This document shows positions 31,201-40,464 of a stretch of DNA of 64,000 bases, piece by piece. The first letter of the stretch is position 1; every line of letters begins with the position of its first letter. Where the stretch lies: the NCBI GenBank assembly GCA_030849085.1, contig JASAOM010001034.1:1-64000 (forward strand), written 5' to 3'. A program made the translations under genes and the position numbers. The DNA is from Borovskyia barvae (taxonomy: Eukaryota; Euglenozoa; Kinetoplastea; Trypanosomatida; Trypanosomatidae). The notes beneath the pieces were generated by a model that was given only the letters and a program-made list of their open reading frames with translations, searched no databases and was not told the origin of the DNA.

Positions 31201-33682
31201 GCGCCAGAACACTAGCCCCCACCGCAGCGTCCTTGAGGGTGGCGGAGGAAGATGGCGTGGTAAGAAGCTCGGACGCGCCCCACACGCACTTTGTGGGGGC
31301 CACGCTCCCAATGAGCTGCAGCACCTTGTCTTCCGTCGCCCCTGCGACCTCCAATCGAGCCTCACAGGAGGGCTGCGAAGTTCCTGCAGCAGGGCGGAAG
31401 TAGAATGTGGCGTTGCGCTGTTCACCAGCGCTCAGCAACCCCTTTTGCGGCTCCACCTCGAACTCACATGATGGCGACGGGAGATGCCAGCAGTACGTGG
31501 CAGCACAATTCCCTTTGTTGGTAAGCGCCACCTGCGCCGTGCATACGGGTTCTTCTGCCTGGCCCGTCAATGAAAGCAAAACTTGTGTTTGAGAAAGGGC
31601 CACCTCCACTGGTACCACATCCGCCTGGACAGTGAAACGCATGTGATGTTGTTGATTCACCGTAACGCGCATGACTTGCTGGAAAGTCTGCACGGTAGAG
31701 GATCGAAGGTGGACGTCAAATTGTGCTGTTCGCTGTGGTGGAATGACTTGACTTAGCGGCTCCAGTGAAACCGGTCCGTCCACCTCAGCGGGCGCCCCTA
31801 CCAGGATATTTGCCTTCGTGCCGTTATACACAAACAAAGAAGCGACCGCATCAGCGTTGATGGTTACTCGGCCGAAGTCCAGCGACTTGCACGGCAGCAC
31901 CACGCTGAGGACTTCCATGGGGCTGAGCTCCCGTTTACAATCACGGCGCTCGTGCGGGGTGTTCGGCGTCGTGTGAAACCGACGGCGCGGCAGCGAGTGC
32001 ACGTCGAAGACTGGTGGTGCAACGTGGTCGTTGCTGCTACTCCGCACGGCCGTGTCCTCCGCCTTTAAGACGGCGACAGGCACCTGCCGCGGCAACACAG
32101 GTGGGGTGAGACCTTCACCGGGTATCATGCCCATATCCACCGCTGCTGGAATGGCAGCCTCTACGAGGCTTTCCACGGGTATCGGATGAGCCGCTGTCGG
32201 TTTTTGACTTCCTTCATTATGCTGCGAAAACCCACGCAGCTCCACGTCGCGTGTCACCGTGTCGTTCGCGAGGACCTCGAGCTTCTCCACGTATGGGCCA
32301 AGACGGTAGGGCCGGAACGTCACACGAAGTACCGCCGTCCCTCCTGCCGGCACACAGCCGCGCGCGGGGGAAACTGTGAAATGCGCTGGGCATCGAACGG
32401 CGTAGTGCATGGGCAGATGGGTCACACCGTTGGTCAACGTGAACGTTTCTTCTCTTGACGCCTTCAGCACGCAGGCGCCAAAGTCCAGTACTGACGTGGA
32501 GAGCCGAACGAGGGTCTCGCACGAGGTGCCCACCATCCGAAAGCTCTGCGTCTGCTCCGTCTCCACGAAAAGAAGGGAGAAGAGGGCTTCGTACTTATGC
32601 ACCTCTGCCGTCTCAGGCACAGCGTTGGCGGGAGTGGCACTCCAACCGGTACGCCTCACTTTTAGTTGGGGTGCGAACTGCGCTGTGATGCAAAGACGGC
32701 CCTGCGGAGGTAGTCGTCCTTGGCTAGGAACGAAAAGAAAAGGTGCAGCACCTCCGTCGGAAAGGTCGTGTGCTGTGCGGATCGCGAAGCTGATAGCCTG
32801 CGATCCCCCATTCACAACCTCTAGCCTATGCTTGGCTTTGTTCCCTGCAAAGGTTTCCGCGAACTCGACTGAGACGACCTCTTCGTGTGTCAGCGCGTCG
32901 AGTAGGCGACTGCGGCAATCTACCACCTCCGCCGTCACCTCCAACTCTTCGGAGAGCCGCTGTCCATTCATCTCTACTGGGATACGCCACGTGTACGAGC
33001 CTGGTGGTAGCGGTTTGAGCTCCATGGCGACGTTGGTGCGGCCCTCCGGTGGGGCGATCACCGAATTGCTGTTCAGCACCACCCCACATGCCGTACCATC
33101 ACCTTTCTCCTCCTTATCGTCCACCACGAACGTCACTGTTGCCTCTTTACGACCGCGATTGACGAGCGTCAGTGTGCGAGTCGGACAAGCGAGCTGCTGT
33201 TCCACTCTCCCGAAATGCAGCGTGGGAGGAAACTCAATCTTTGGAATGCGGCAGGCCGTCAGTGGCACCTCCATACACCCCCCGTCGCTGCTGCGAATCA
33301 CCAGCAAATCAGCGTAGTCCTGTTCAAGATGCGTGGCGAACTCGATCTCGACCACATGCGCCATTCCTGGTGCCACGCGCACCGAGGAACTATCGACAAT
33401 GCGAAATGCATTGGGATGTTGCGCAGGGCCCATGAAACGCAAGGTCAAAATCTCATCAGTGCGGTTGCGCACCTCCAACGGCATCACGTAGGTCGTATCG
33501 ACATCGTAGTTGATAAACTCGGCCGTCGGCGGAGTAACCTCGATGCGAGGGCGCGGCACTGGCGCTGCCTTGCTTCCATTCGACGATGCTACGGGTACAT
33601 GTTTGAGCCCTCGCTTGGTACTTCCAGATGCACGTCCATGTTGAGCGGCTTTGCTCTGAGTACACTCCGCATACGACGGCAT
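25256..33682 (-). CDS. CFAP47-like giant flagellar protein with ASH repeats and a CH domain
   Basis: A 2808-residue protein, the largest in the window. The ATG at 33682 (MPSYAEC) is used; the frame upstream starts at GTG. Most of the chain is a series of Ig-like beta-sandwich units of the ASH/MSP type, marked by recurring patterns such as LxFGxVxVG, R-x-(I/V)-x-V-x-N and GxxRxAxFxVxF, with pro-Gly turns. A helical calponin-homology-like domain sits at about 1620-1735 (LLLRWV near its start and RFEDLQDAKAL within), followed by more beta units. Many ASH units with one central CH domain and a length near 3000 residues match CFAP47, a central-apparatus protein of motile cilia. HYDIN is the main alternative but is much longer. 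A role in flagellar motility, and location in the axoneme, are inferred from that family. Confidence 0.65.
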   Translation of the reverse strand: MPSYAECTQSKAAQHGRASGSTKRGLKHVPVASSNGSKAAPVPRPRIEVTPPTAEFINYDVDTTYVMPLEVRNRTDEILTLRFMGPAQHPNAFRIVDSSSVRVAPGMAHVVEIEFATHLEQDYADLLVIRSSDGGCMEVPLTACRIPKIEFPPTLHFGRVEQQLACPTRTLTLVNRGRKEATVTFVVDDKEEKGDGTACGVVLNSNSVIAPPEGRTNVAMELKPLPPGSYTWRIPVEMNGQRLSEELEVTAEVVDCRSRLLDALTHEEVVSVEFAETFAGNKAKHRLEVVNGGSQAISFAIRTAHDLSDGGAAPFLFVPSQGRLPPQGRLCITAQFAPQLKVRRTGWSATPANAVPETAEVHKYEALFSLLFVETEQTQSFRMVGTSCETLVRLSTSVLDFGACVLKASREETFTLTNGVTHLPMHYAVRCPAHFTVSPARGCVPAGGTAVLRVTFRPYRLGPYVEKLEVLANDTVTRDVELRGFSQHNEGSQKPTAAHPIPVESLVEAAIPAAVDMGMIPGEGLTPPVLPRQVPVAVLKAEDTAVRSSSNDHVAPPVFDVHSLPRRRFHTTPNTPHERRDCKRELSPMEVLSVVLPCKSLDFGRVTINADAVASLFVYNGTKANILVGAPAEVDGPVSLEPLSQVIPPQRTAQFDVHLRSSTVQTFQQVMRVTVNQQHHMRFTVQADVVPVEVALSQTQVLLSLTGQAEEPVCTAQVALTNKGNCAATYCWHLPSPSCEFEVEPQKGLLSAGEQRNATFYFRPAAGTSQPSCEARLEVAGATEDKVLQLIGSVAPTKCVWGASELLTTPSSSATLKDAAVGASVLALGRIAAGVPTVATLPLANKGKTNAYFSVGVLPAWLLVTPSQGRVCAGETEELTVRVKHAVAGPVSHTLECSVAGMRRPLLARVEATVVAPPLSVELDGKEQGESHLEFGHVFVGCPQSRSVSLRNTDSVAAAVRVNLEACASFYLDSPVMEEDEQSSEGVESAVVVPVPGTAGGDTRRSRLMSRVRSLHSFNFSDRQPLSGVAAATVVVPPHGEYTLSLSFNPQRAAPSQSCSVRWFQIGADDVHPLPPFTVEATALTPPVVLSANAVSFPGVVVGQRPSPRMLCIRRGDARGNPGSPRRKIVAWRLEMGSDASCFLVEPHRGQLALGEEQPVTVTYLPTCSGKVQTFVLLKTEEEAESLNGAACARCTITASATDPRVRCDRSSLVFPVVPLGIAVETTVLLHNEGYDAVRVEYRGSCAPPLEVSFPNGHGMGAGSRAMLPVTFTFCSPIPISVRSSIRLHTDAGGFIDIAICGSAMNSIVTTEAFLSYLSSTSSIEITTTAGTAEDGALALKQCPGDMDSKSESKTPVVCVIPTGFRGSRDRTYDLVDAVGERADVEAERTWLTAWWNAFVCRTPVQDLVEAMQATRGGLVGDMTQQFTGKRPRRVEAGELPLSAPSRMHKQRDARTAASPAHSRVDAVSERNATRSRSRASETEVVPPATSLEAAPPKELRSLSTLLQYLRSCGACLSGVELPYLLPFDAFVELVADHQSTGAEQFLMGAEGNELEVLFNRRASVAWVEVMRECLRLFYVSQVRLTSATPVPPSLRGWASAVLAQRSSSRNDVYSEEESLLLRWVTACVNTFGGSPAAEVHKSLSAVAPSRFEDLQDAKALLVVVLTYVPMFARHVRETTVLSATMSNEQYPTVLLNLLHTLGVPGLPSPMAFTTLPPTQLVLLLTHLFLYLPKFTNAVPVPFHGRALTNLTETLAIENASSEPREYSVYLPDAPQFRAHADKLTVAPRSSTQLTLSIVPRTRRPIVGRCVLVDCSPQVPPVERAPFVFNLEATPTMEPLETIYLETPQYECLQSELLIKNPFPVDCVVSLRVAQMRVPPKAAEGDAATAPDTASPWMSADDESYWRQHNDTPFSITTDVLSLRRGEPTRLPFCFAPLSRGTYRLLLTFWEEREGEFTWAVEATSGWPKPAEATLELRVELGEKCNSTINVKGTNSTLERCLKLYEDRAHSTQRTDLTRLLGPGTRYAVYFVNERMEGPNPFFSVESNVMTTPALQLPTWPLNFTFHPQCVGVYRTFALLISEVDVRLLPVVGECVPRGDRRELQFICPARQIIAQQITLCNHSAEEDWLFTASLEGSAHFNGPHDVRVPSGRSKEYTIKYAPAWITTGQPDTATLVLLNTSTGQKHTYSLQGTAEPPLSEGILTLDCRARDQEVLDMMVSNICSQDTTYFVNTDLTCCEGESPSLVIPRASSRRYAIKIMPTVGGEYAGRVTFTAPNGRYVWYAVQLHVAPPEKEGVVDLRTNVRTSMVADVSVTNPLDTALVFKVHRYGVGLYGSNTFQLGPKASATYSLLFLPTQAGETTGRLSLVSEVAGEFWYEIHMIVTEAEPEPLPFPPTPLGQVQVMQVHLPNRSGVSSVLTVESTDSVSFGVRPARVVLPAQSESLVELIFTPRTVGVEQTAVVTLRNPELGCWRYACTGMGTAPTDADPLSCTCGVGASTTMLLPFTNVLRKETAIDVQLIGDTKAFTLRTVPTGVLAAGASVSLVVAFTPSLVKRHDAVVQVRPAVRHGDKACDVTWRYPIEGYCVYRQSQPPLRLRCAARTQCSEKLYVHAPGFTPDLATGISVTFEVDSQQSYTAAASASVACSVTTPSPYPDGFELHLKYSPLRPLIGSGWVVLRSAEGGVWQYRVQMESTPAQVDDTIVLHGEYKETTSAVFDLYNVFPYRSTFFAYFTADSSKDFTVSPAHGVLLPFVPGQRGASTATSIQITVHPSSRIPQVEGTLVVDTDDMQWSFRVLGKFGRQLRAAN

Positions 33683-35525
33683 TTGTGGCTTCTTGACAAG
33701 ACTAGCGTAGCCGATCACGTTCCTTTCCCCGACAGTCCTTTCACCGCCCTCGCTGTGAAATCTCAGGGAAAGAAACGGTCAAGGTTTTGGATGGCAGAAG
33801 CGAGCTCCAGCTGCACGGGCTGAAGTGGATTCAGGACGAAGAAGATTATCTTTTCTTTCCGAGTGCTCCCCCGAAACAAACTCCTTGAAATTTTCCTTGT
33901 CCCTGTCCTTCCTTGACGACAAATCCCCAATGTGAGGAGCCTCTGCCCTTACCGCACGCACACGACAAAGGAAAATGGGCCTAGATATATATCGAGCAGA
34001 AGAACCAGATGCGGGAAACTGCGGAGATCGTCAGCTGTGCAGAAGAAGAAGAAAAAAGGATCGACCCGCTACCTCCTACCGTGAGGCTTGTTCTGGTGGG
34101 TGCTCCAGCACGCCCAGGAAGGAAGAACGGGTGATGATGTAAGGAACGTCTCCCTCCTTGTCTACTCTGCCTCAAAACGACATGATTGCAAGCGGGGATC
34201 CAAAGTAACAGGGGGGTGGACGCGGCGGAGATGTGAAGATGACGTGCGAAAGACGGGGAGAGGGGTGGTAGTAGGGTGCATCAATAAGAACGTATGGTAC
34301 CCTGCGGTGTGGAAACAGGCACGACGGGCGGCATCTAAGCAGAATTCCCACGAGGCTCCGCCTGCTCCACTCAGAGAACACCTGTCAAGATTATGCATTC
34401 GCCCGAAGAGCGTTTTCTCCGTGCGGATCCAGCTACAAAAAACCGCAAACGGCGTACCGGGGAGGAATAAGGAGGGAAAACTTGTTAGCGCGCTTGTACC
34501 ATAGGTGCTCCCCCAAGGGCACTTCCTCGTCGGTTCATTTTTCTTTGTTTTGCAGGACCGTCGCGGTGAGAACCTTTCTCGGAATACCCGCTGCGACAGC
34601 CCTCCTTTCTTATTTCTGCCCGTTTTAAATGGCGCTTGTTCGTCCACTTTTTTATGCGACAATTCTGATTCTCCTTCTTTTTACAGGAAGAGGGCAAGAG
34701 GAGGAGAGGCAGGTGGATGATCACCAGTTTTAGCTTAAATTACGCGTTTAAGTTGAGCTGCAACCAGCGAAACAGTAGTGGGGCAGAAGTTTTTTTTTTA
34801 AGAAGACAAGGGGGGAAGCCGAATACTCCTGAACACAACTTCGTTGTTGCAGCGCCACCATCGAGCCACTTCCCTTCTCTGTCCTCGTCGTTTCCCTGGA
34901 TGGAACACGGGACAAGAATACCAAAAGCAGCGTGAAAAATAGCATAGGAGAGGGGAATATCACAACATCACCGTCGGCCTTTCGTGAGTTCGGGAAAAGA
35001 AAAGGGATGAGAGACCGGTCAGTAGAACACAGATAGCGTGTACGCCCCCCCCCCCCCACACACACACGCACGTGCAGCGTCAGCTGAAAAAGCTCCTGTC
35101 GATCCGGTATGTTCTGCCACTTCTCTCCCTCACTCCTTTCATGCTCCCCTACTCCTGCTTGGCCTTCACAACGCGCACACCGCAGCAGTTCTATGAAGAG
35201 AAAGCAAAATGAAGAGGCACTCGATTTCAGCATATGGGCTTTCCAGAAGCCTTACCCCCTCTCCCTCTCTCTCTCCTTCCGTTGCCAAAACGTTTGCACG
35301 GGCACCGCTCTCTGCGAGAAAGTGCGAAGGGTAAAAACACTTTGGCTCGCACCTTAACCCCGCCGACCATGCCCGCTCGCATCTTCTCATAGCTCACCCT
35401 CCTTGCCTTCCGAAAGGCTCTTCCCCTGACCCTCACGCACACGCGCACATACAGCCACTAAACATCGCCCACTGAAACGCCCCCGCCTCGCCGTCACACC
35501 ACAAGGGAGGCGCACTCTGCTCCTG
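33683..35525. other. Intergenic region upstream of the CFAP47-like gene
   Basis: About 1.8 kb. A C run at 35045-35057 is followed by CA repeats. 35100-35330 is pyrimidine-rich on the plus strand, the reverse of the usual skew in this cluster. Open frames are short or low in complexity. It should contain the 3' UTR of the 720-residue gene and the leader of the giant gene. Confidence 0.5.
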
Positions 35526-37688
35526 TCAACTGGATCGCTTCGGCAATCGGGATACCTGCATGGCGTGAATGTGCACCTGCCGTGATGTATCGATGGAATG
35601 GGCCAGACCGTCACGGAGGGCCGCCTCCTTGGTGAGTTGTGACGGAGCCCCTACGTGGGCTGAGATGACACCAAGCGACGACGAGGCAGCAAGCGTCCAC
35701 TCCACGTAGGAGCGCATGAGTGCGATCGATTCGGCGATGGTGGCCTCGTGCTGCAGCTCCTCTGCAGTGGCTCGTTGCCTAGTTCCTGAGCGAAAGTGGT
35801 CGCCTCCGTAGAGAAGGCACACGGCTCGGTCCGCAACTGCAAATAATAGTTGAGCAGCACCAAGAGCGCCGCTCGCCAGGGCGGAGGATGCAGACGAGCA
35901 AAGTGTAGCTGCATAGCGTTTCCTTTCCAGATCGTTCTCGAAAAGGCTCTCTGCGTGGGAGGTGGCGCAGAAATATACCGCCGAGACTGCATTGAATGCT
36001 GGAAGACGTTGCAGTCCGCCATGCTGCAAGGTTGCTTTTTTCGAGAGCGTAAAAGCGAGCGCCAGTAGCAGTCCCGGCACCGCCTCCTCGGTCGAGGGTC
36101 CGCGCTGAACGTGAAACAGTCGCAGAACGCTGTATGGATGCATCGACTGGGCCACAGTAGCGTATCGTAGCAGTGCCTCCGCATGTCGCTGCCGATCGCT
36201 TTGGAACTTCTCGTCGATATAGTCGAGAATATCATGTGAGAAGGTGCTGGCGGTTTGAGATGCAACTTCATGCACGTACACGGAGTCGCGAACTACCACC
36301 GAAAGGCTCTTTACAACTCCAGTAGCGTAGTGCAGCACCATATCCTTGACTTGAGAGAAGTTTGACTTCTGAGTTGTGGCGGTTGCGGCATACTCAGATG
36401 CGTCGACACTCGTCGTCAGGCCATAATCCTTCTCAGTGGTTGGGGATGTTTCTGAACTGATTAACGGACCCGTGGATACGGTGTCCACTCCTTCCAAGTG
36501 AGAGCGCTGGATCTGCTGCAGTTGATCACTCATGCAGGGTGCGGGTTCACCCATTGCGGAGGTGCTCGGCCCAGCGGCCTGAGACAAGTTGCGGAGCTGT
36601 GCTTGCGGTAACAGGCCACCGCCCCCTCGGACGAGGTACAGCGTACAGCCCGAAAGCACCAACAGCCCTGAAGCTTCGGAGGCCAACGTCAAACGCGCAC
36701 TTGCTTTGGTCTCAGACAGCACCAACGCCTCATCCTGGGTACCGGCCGCCACCTCACGCAGCTCCACGCGTGGGCCTGAGGTAGTGTCGCAAAGCCACAG
36801 GTGAGTACCATCGCTATCCCCGCATATACTGCGTGCTGCGTCCAGCACGGCGGGTGTGGCACCCTTCAACGAAGCAGTCACGTCATCGCACGAAACCCAC
36901 TGCGACAGAGCTTTACCTGGTGCGGCTCTGAGCGAAAAGCTAAGGAGAGCAGTTTTATTCTTGGCCCCTCCGGTGGTCAGCAGTAACAGCTCCCGCCGAC
37001 ACCAGCGCACTGTCATGTCCACTATAGTTGGGTGAGAAGCATTGGATGCACCACCAGAGGGATAAAGCACGCCATTTTGCTCCGTTCTGCATAGCGTCAT
37101 GGCCGTGGTAGGGGAGAACACATCAACCATGGCAACAAACAGGCGCTCCGGTGAAGCGCATGCGACGCAGATGACTTTCTCTGTCGCAGCTGGGCCACCC
37201 TCTATGCACCACATGTTCAAATGCACAGAGGGCAGCTCTGCCCACGGGGGCAATTCCACGGTGGCAACCCTTCTAGTCCCTGCCGCAGAGGCGGCGGGGT
37301 CAAGAAAGTAAAAGGCTACTTGGCTCGTCGTCGCCATCGCCAGTATCGACTGGTAGAAGATGCGCATCTCCTTTGCTGTTCCAGTAAACTCCGAGACGAG
37401 TTGAACGGGGGCCGCTTTGGGCACCGAGGATTCCGCGTAAATGGCGTTGGACCCCTCTTTACGCACACACCACACAGCGCGAACGCTATGGAGCGGTGCA
37501 GCCGGCGCGAGCCAAGGCACAAAGACCTCTGCCTCACGTGGTGCGGTGCATGTGACTCTATCCAGCTCTCCATCTGCCTGGTAGTGGATAATGTAGGCTG
37601 TCTTCGATCCGCAAGCCGCAACAATACCTTCTCGAATGCTAAAAAGACGCGAGCAGTTCGTTGCCCGAAGTGTCGCGATTGCTGTCAT
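35526..37688 (-). CDS. Conserved hypothetical protein, beta-propeller-like N-terminus and helical C-terminus
   Basis: A 720-residue protein from an ATG with a clean stop. I do not recognise a named family. Residues 1-360 show repeated short hydrophobic strands separated by polar loops (for example LFSIREGIVAACG, VICVACASPERLF, LLLLTTGG), suggestive of a seven-bladed WD-like propeller lacking clear WD dipeptides. Residues 370-440 are Ser/Thr-rich and probably disordered. Residues 440-720 are alpha-helical with Ala- and Leu-rich amphipathic helices. A propeller followed by a helical solenoid occurs in nucleoporins, coat proteins and IFT proteins, but the chain is short for these. No signal peptide or transmembrane segment is visible. 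It lies between the ALPH1-like and CFAP47-like genes. Confidence 0.75.
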   Translation of the reverse strand: MTAIATLRATNCSRLFSIREGIVAACGSKTAYIIHYQADGELDRVTCTAPREAEVFVPWLAPAAPLHSVRAVWCVRKEGSNAIYAESSVPKAAPVQLVSEFTGTAKEMRIFYQSILAMATTSQVAFYFLDPAASAAGTRRVATVELPPWAELPSVHLNMWCIEGGPAATEKVICVACASPERLFVAMVDVFSPTTAMTLCRTEQNGVLYPSGGASNASHPTIVDMTVRWCRRELLLLTTGGAKNKTALLSFSLRAAPGKALSQWVSCDDVTASLKGATPAVLDAARSICGDSDGTHLWLCDTTSGPRVELREVAAGTQDEALVLSETKASARLTLASEASGLLVLSGCTLYLVRGGGGLLPQAQLRNLSQAAGPSTSAMGEPAPCMSDQLQQIQRSHLEGVDTVSTGPLISSETSPTTEKDYGLTTSVDASEYAATATTQKSNFSQVKDMVLHYATGVVKSLSVVVRDSVYVHEVASQTASTFSHDILDYIDEKFQSDRQRHAEALLRYATVAQSMHPYSVLRLFHVQRGPSTEEAVPGLLLALAFTLSKKATLQHGGLQRLPAFNAVSAVYFCATSHAESLFENDLERKRYAATLCSSASSALASGALGAAQLLFAVADRAVCLLYGGDHFRSGTRQRATAEELQHEATIAESIALMRSYVEWTLAASSSLGVISAHVGAPSQLTKEAALRDGLAHSIDTSRQVHIHAMQVSRLPKRSS

Positions 37689-39659
37689 TGGGAAAAAGAG
37701 GGGAGGGGGCAGAAAGCGAACTATATAAATATGTACCTCTGTGTAATTCCTTCAGGTAGGGGGCTGCTCAACTGTCTGAGCAAGACGGTCAGCCTTCCTC
37801 TTGTCGGGTCACACGATGAGGAGCGGGGTGATAGGGAGTATGACTGAAATTGGCGAGGAATCGAATGTTAAATATGCGGGTCGACTATACAGATCTCCGC
37901 ATGGAAGAGCTTCGTACGTGCAGAAAGATCAGTGTTGTCAAGAAAGAGAGAAATACAGCAGAGAAAGCCCCTAGAGAGAATAGAAGCACAACGGCACCAA
38001 CACAAACGGCAATGATGAGTAGTAATCGTCACAACACTGTTGATACTCCAGGCCTTCGGAGAGGGAAGGGAGAAAGGCATATCAGACAAAAAAGGGCCGC
38101 AGGGATGGGCCTGATCACAGAGAAAAGTGAGGAAACCCCTTCGAACGCTCGAGCATTCCATCTGCTCTACAAGCTTGCAATTTCTGCGCATTAAGTTACC
38201 ATCGAATTCACTGAAGCTACAAAGCAACCAGAAATACATGTCCTTCTGTTTTCTTTCAGCCCTTGCAGAGACGCATGCGAACGACACACTCGTCGGACAA
38301 AAATAGGAAAGAAGAAAAGAGAAAAAGAAAGAGTCACGGAATGGGCGATGAGCCACATTACAGATACGCCATGACAACCAGAAAAAAAGAAAAGGAAAAG
38401 GGGGAACATGACAGAGTAAACGGCAGAGAAATATATAGTCAACCCTATGAGGTGGGGAGAGAACAGCTTGTGTCACAAAGGCATATATGAAAAACAGTGG
38501 GCGAAGGGGTAGGAAATTCCATTTAACCAAACAACCATCTCCCTTTCAAGGAATGCAAGGAGGCGACAGGGTTGATTTTGTTTACCCATTCCTCTTCCCC
38601 ACACACACACACCTTTTTTTTTCGGAGGGGGGGGGAAGGAGAGCCCTTTCGAGGTCCTCCTTTGCACTCTGTGCTCATCTCAGCAGCGCGGTGCGCCATT
38701 TTCAGCTACCCACCCACTAACCCAGACACGCGCGCACCATCTTCGCACGTCAGAGACTTTCTTCTTCTGCCTCACATGTTTGGCATTACAACGTAAAAAG
38801 AGAACGCCTACGCGAAGAAAGTTGGTGAACAAATAAGAAAGGGAGGAAAGGAGGGGAAGCGTGCGAAAAGATCTTATCGGCAACAGCAGCGAAAAGCACA
38901 CGCAGGGAAATCTCTTAACTTCTGTATCGCACCATCACCACTATAGTCGCGCATGACTGCAGTCTCAAAACTGCTGGGGTCGAGAGATCAGGAAACAGGA
39001 GGCAGCACGAAAAGAGCAGTGGTGGCATACGAGACAAGGCCGTGAGGCTGGAAATAAAAAAAGAGGGAGGAGAGAAGAAACAAAGAGAGATAACGCTTTG
39101 CGTGAAAAAAGCCAATACGATAGCTAGGCTCAGAAAAAACTAAGAAGAGAGGAGGATGTTTTGAATGATCGGACCTGGTCGTCCCGTGTCGCTGCTCCGA
39201 CCGCAGTGGAGTGAACGAGCGCAGGCGAAAAGAAAGAAGCGGGAGAAAACATGTTCACGCGTGTACAACCCTCATCCACCAACACACCGCAACAGGAGCA
39301 AAGGGAATGGAAACTGCCTCTTGGCTCCACACGGAATAGGCTCCGTTTCTTTTGCGCCAGCGCACTATCCTCCAACCCCTTGCGGAGCCCGAGAGATGGC
39401 ATACCCCCCTACCAAGTCAACCGGAAGTCAACGAAACATGCTGCCCTTCCGCGTGCACTAAATTCAAGAAGGTCCACCGTCACGGATCAAAGAAACCTAC
39501 AAGAAGGAACAGCATATAAATCGAAAGAAAGAAAGAAAAATACTAGCACTGCCGTGACATGCTTATGAAACCTCCACCACTGTGAGAGAAAAAGAGGTCG
39601 ATGTGCTCGGCAAAAGGGGTGGAAAGACTGGGAGTCGGGTGTGAGAAAATGCAAGGCAG

Positions 39660-40190
39660 GCTGTTGGCCGCCTCCACCCTCTCAACCTCACCACCACCCT
39701 CCACCCTCCCTTCAGGTAGATCCAAAAGGAGCACTGTTGCGTGTCTTTTGACCGCCCAGCCATCTGTTCAGAGTGCATCACCGAGACGGACTGCCGCTCG
39801 CCCTCCGCCACAGTCCCCTATCCCTCAGACGAAAAGTGTGCATGCCCCTCCTAGGGAGCTGAGAGCCGCTGAACATACATTTTGGGGGGGAGGGGGTGCT
39901 TCTCATCTCCACATCCCTTCCACTGTCCAACCCCGGCGACCCCACGCACCGCCCACTCACATGTTCCGCAGCTCCTCCCATGTCCCCCTCCACTGCCTCA
40001 AAGCGCTGTCTACCTGCCGCTCACTACGTCAGGGCGTTCCCTCACCTGGCACGCACGTGGCCCCCGTTTCCTTCGGCGGAGCACGCGTCCCTAAGCGGGG
40101 AAACGGGAGCAAACACTTGCAATCTCACCACGGGATATGCCGGCTCCTCGCCAGACATGGTGCACCGAAGTCAGAAGGAGAAGACAAGAT
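39660..40190. mobile_element. Candidate degenerate SIDER-like retroposon
   Basis: About 530 bases with GC content and strand skew clearly different from the flanking UTR-like DNA. Size and position (inside a presumed 3' UTR) suit SIDER elements, short degenerate retroposons derived from ingi/DIRE non-LTR elements that are abundant in Leishmania 3' UTRs. C-rich strings such as those near 39928-39955 and around 40040-40065 look reminiscent, from memory only, of such elements. I could not see a poly(A) tail or target-site duplication. Comparison with the genus-specific SIDER consensus would decide; without it this is speculative. Confidence 0.25.
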
Positions 40191-40439
40191 GGGGGGGCAA
40201 CGGGAAGGAACGCAGAGCACGCTACGAGACGCCAGGAAAAGAGGGAGTGGAGCGGGGGAGGGGGGGGGGTCACGAGAACTCAGCTCGAGAATGGGATGAG
40301 GAACGCACACGTGAAAAGGGGAAAAAGAGTTCGAGCGCACATCGAGCCGCGCATCGGTCAGACGCACGAAGGAAAGTGGGGAGGCGCAGCTCGTTCCTAT
40401 CACTGCACCCTAGAAAAAAGGCATATATAGAAAGGAAGG

Positions 40440-40464
40440 TATATATATATATATATATATATAT
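40440..40464. repeat. TA dinucleotide microsatellite
   Basis: A simple TA repeat, followed by a short GGATAT duplication, in the long intergenic region downstream of the ALPH1-like gene. Confidence 0.9.
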
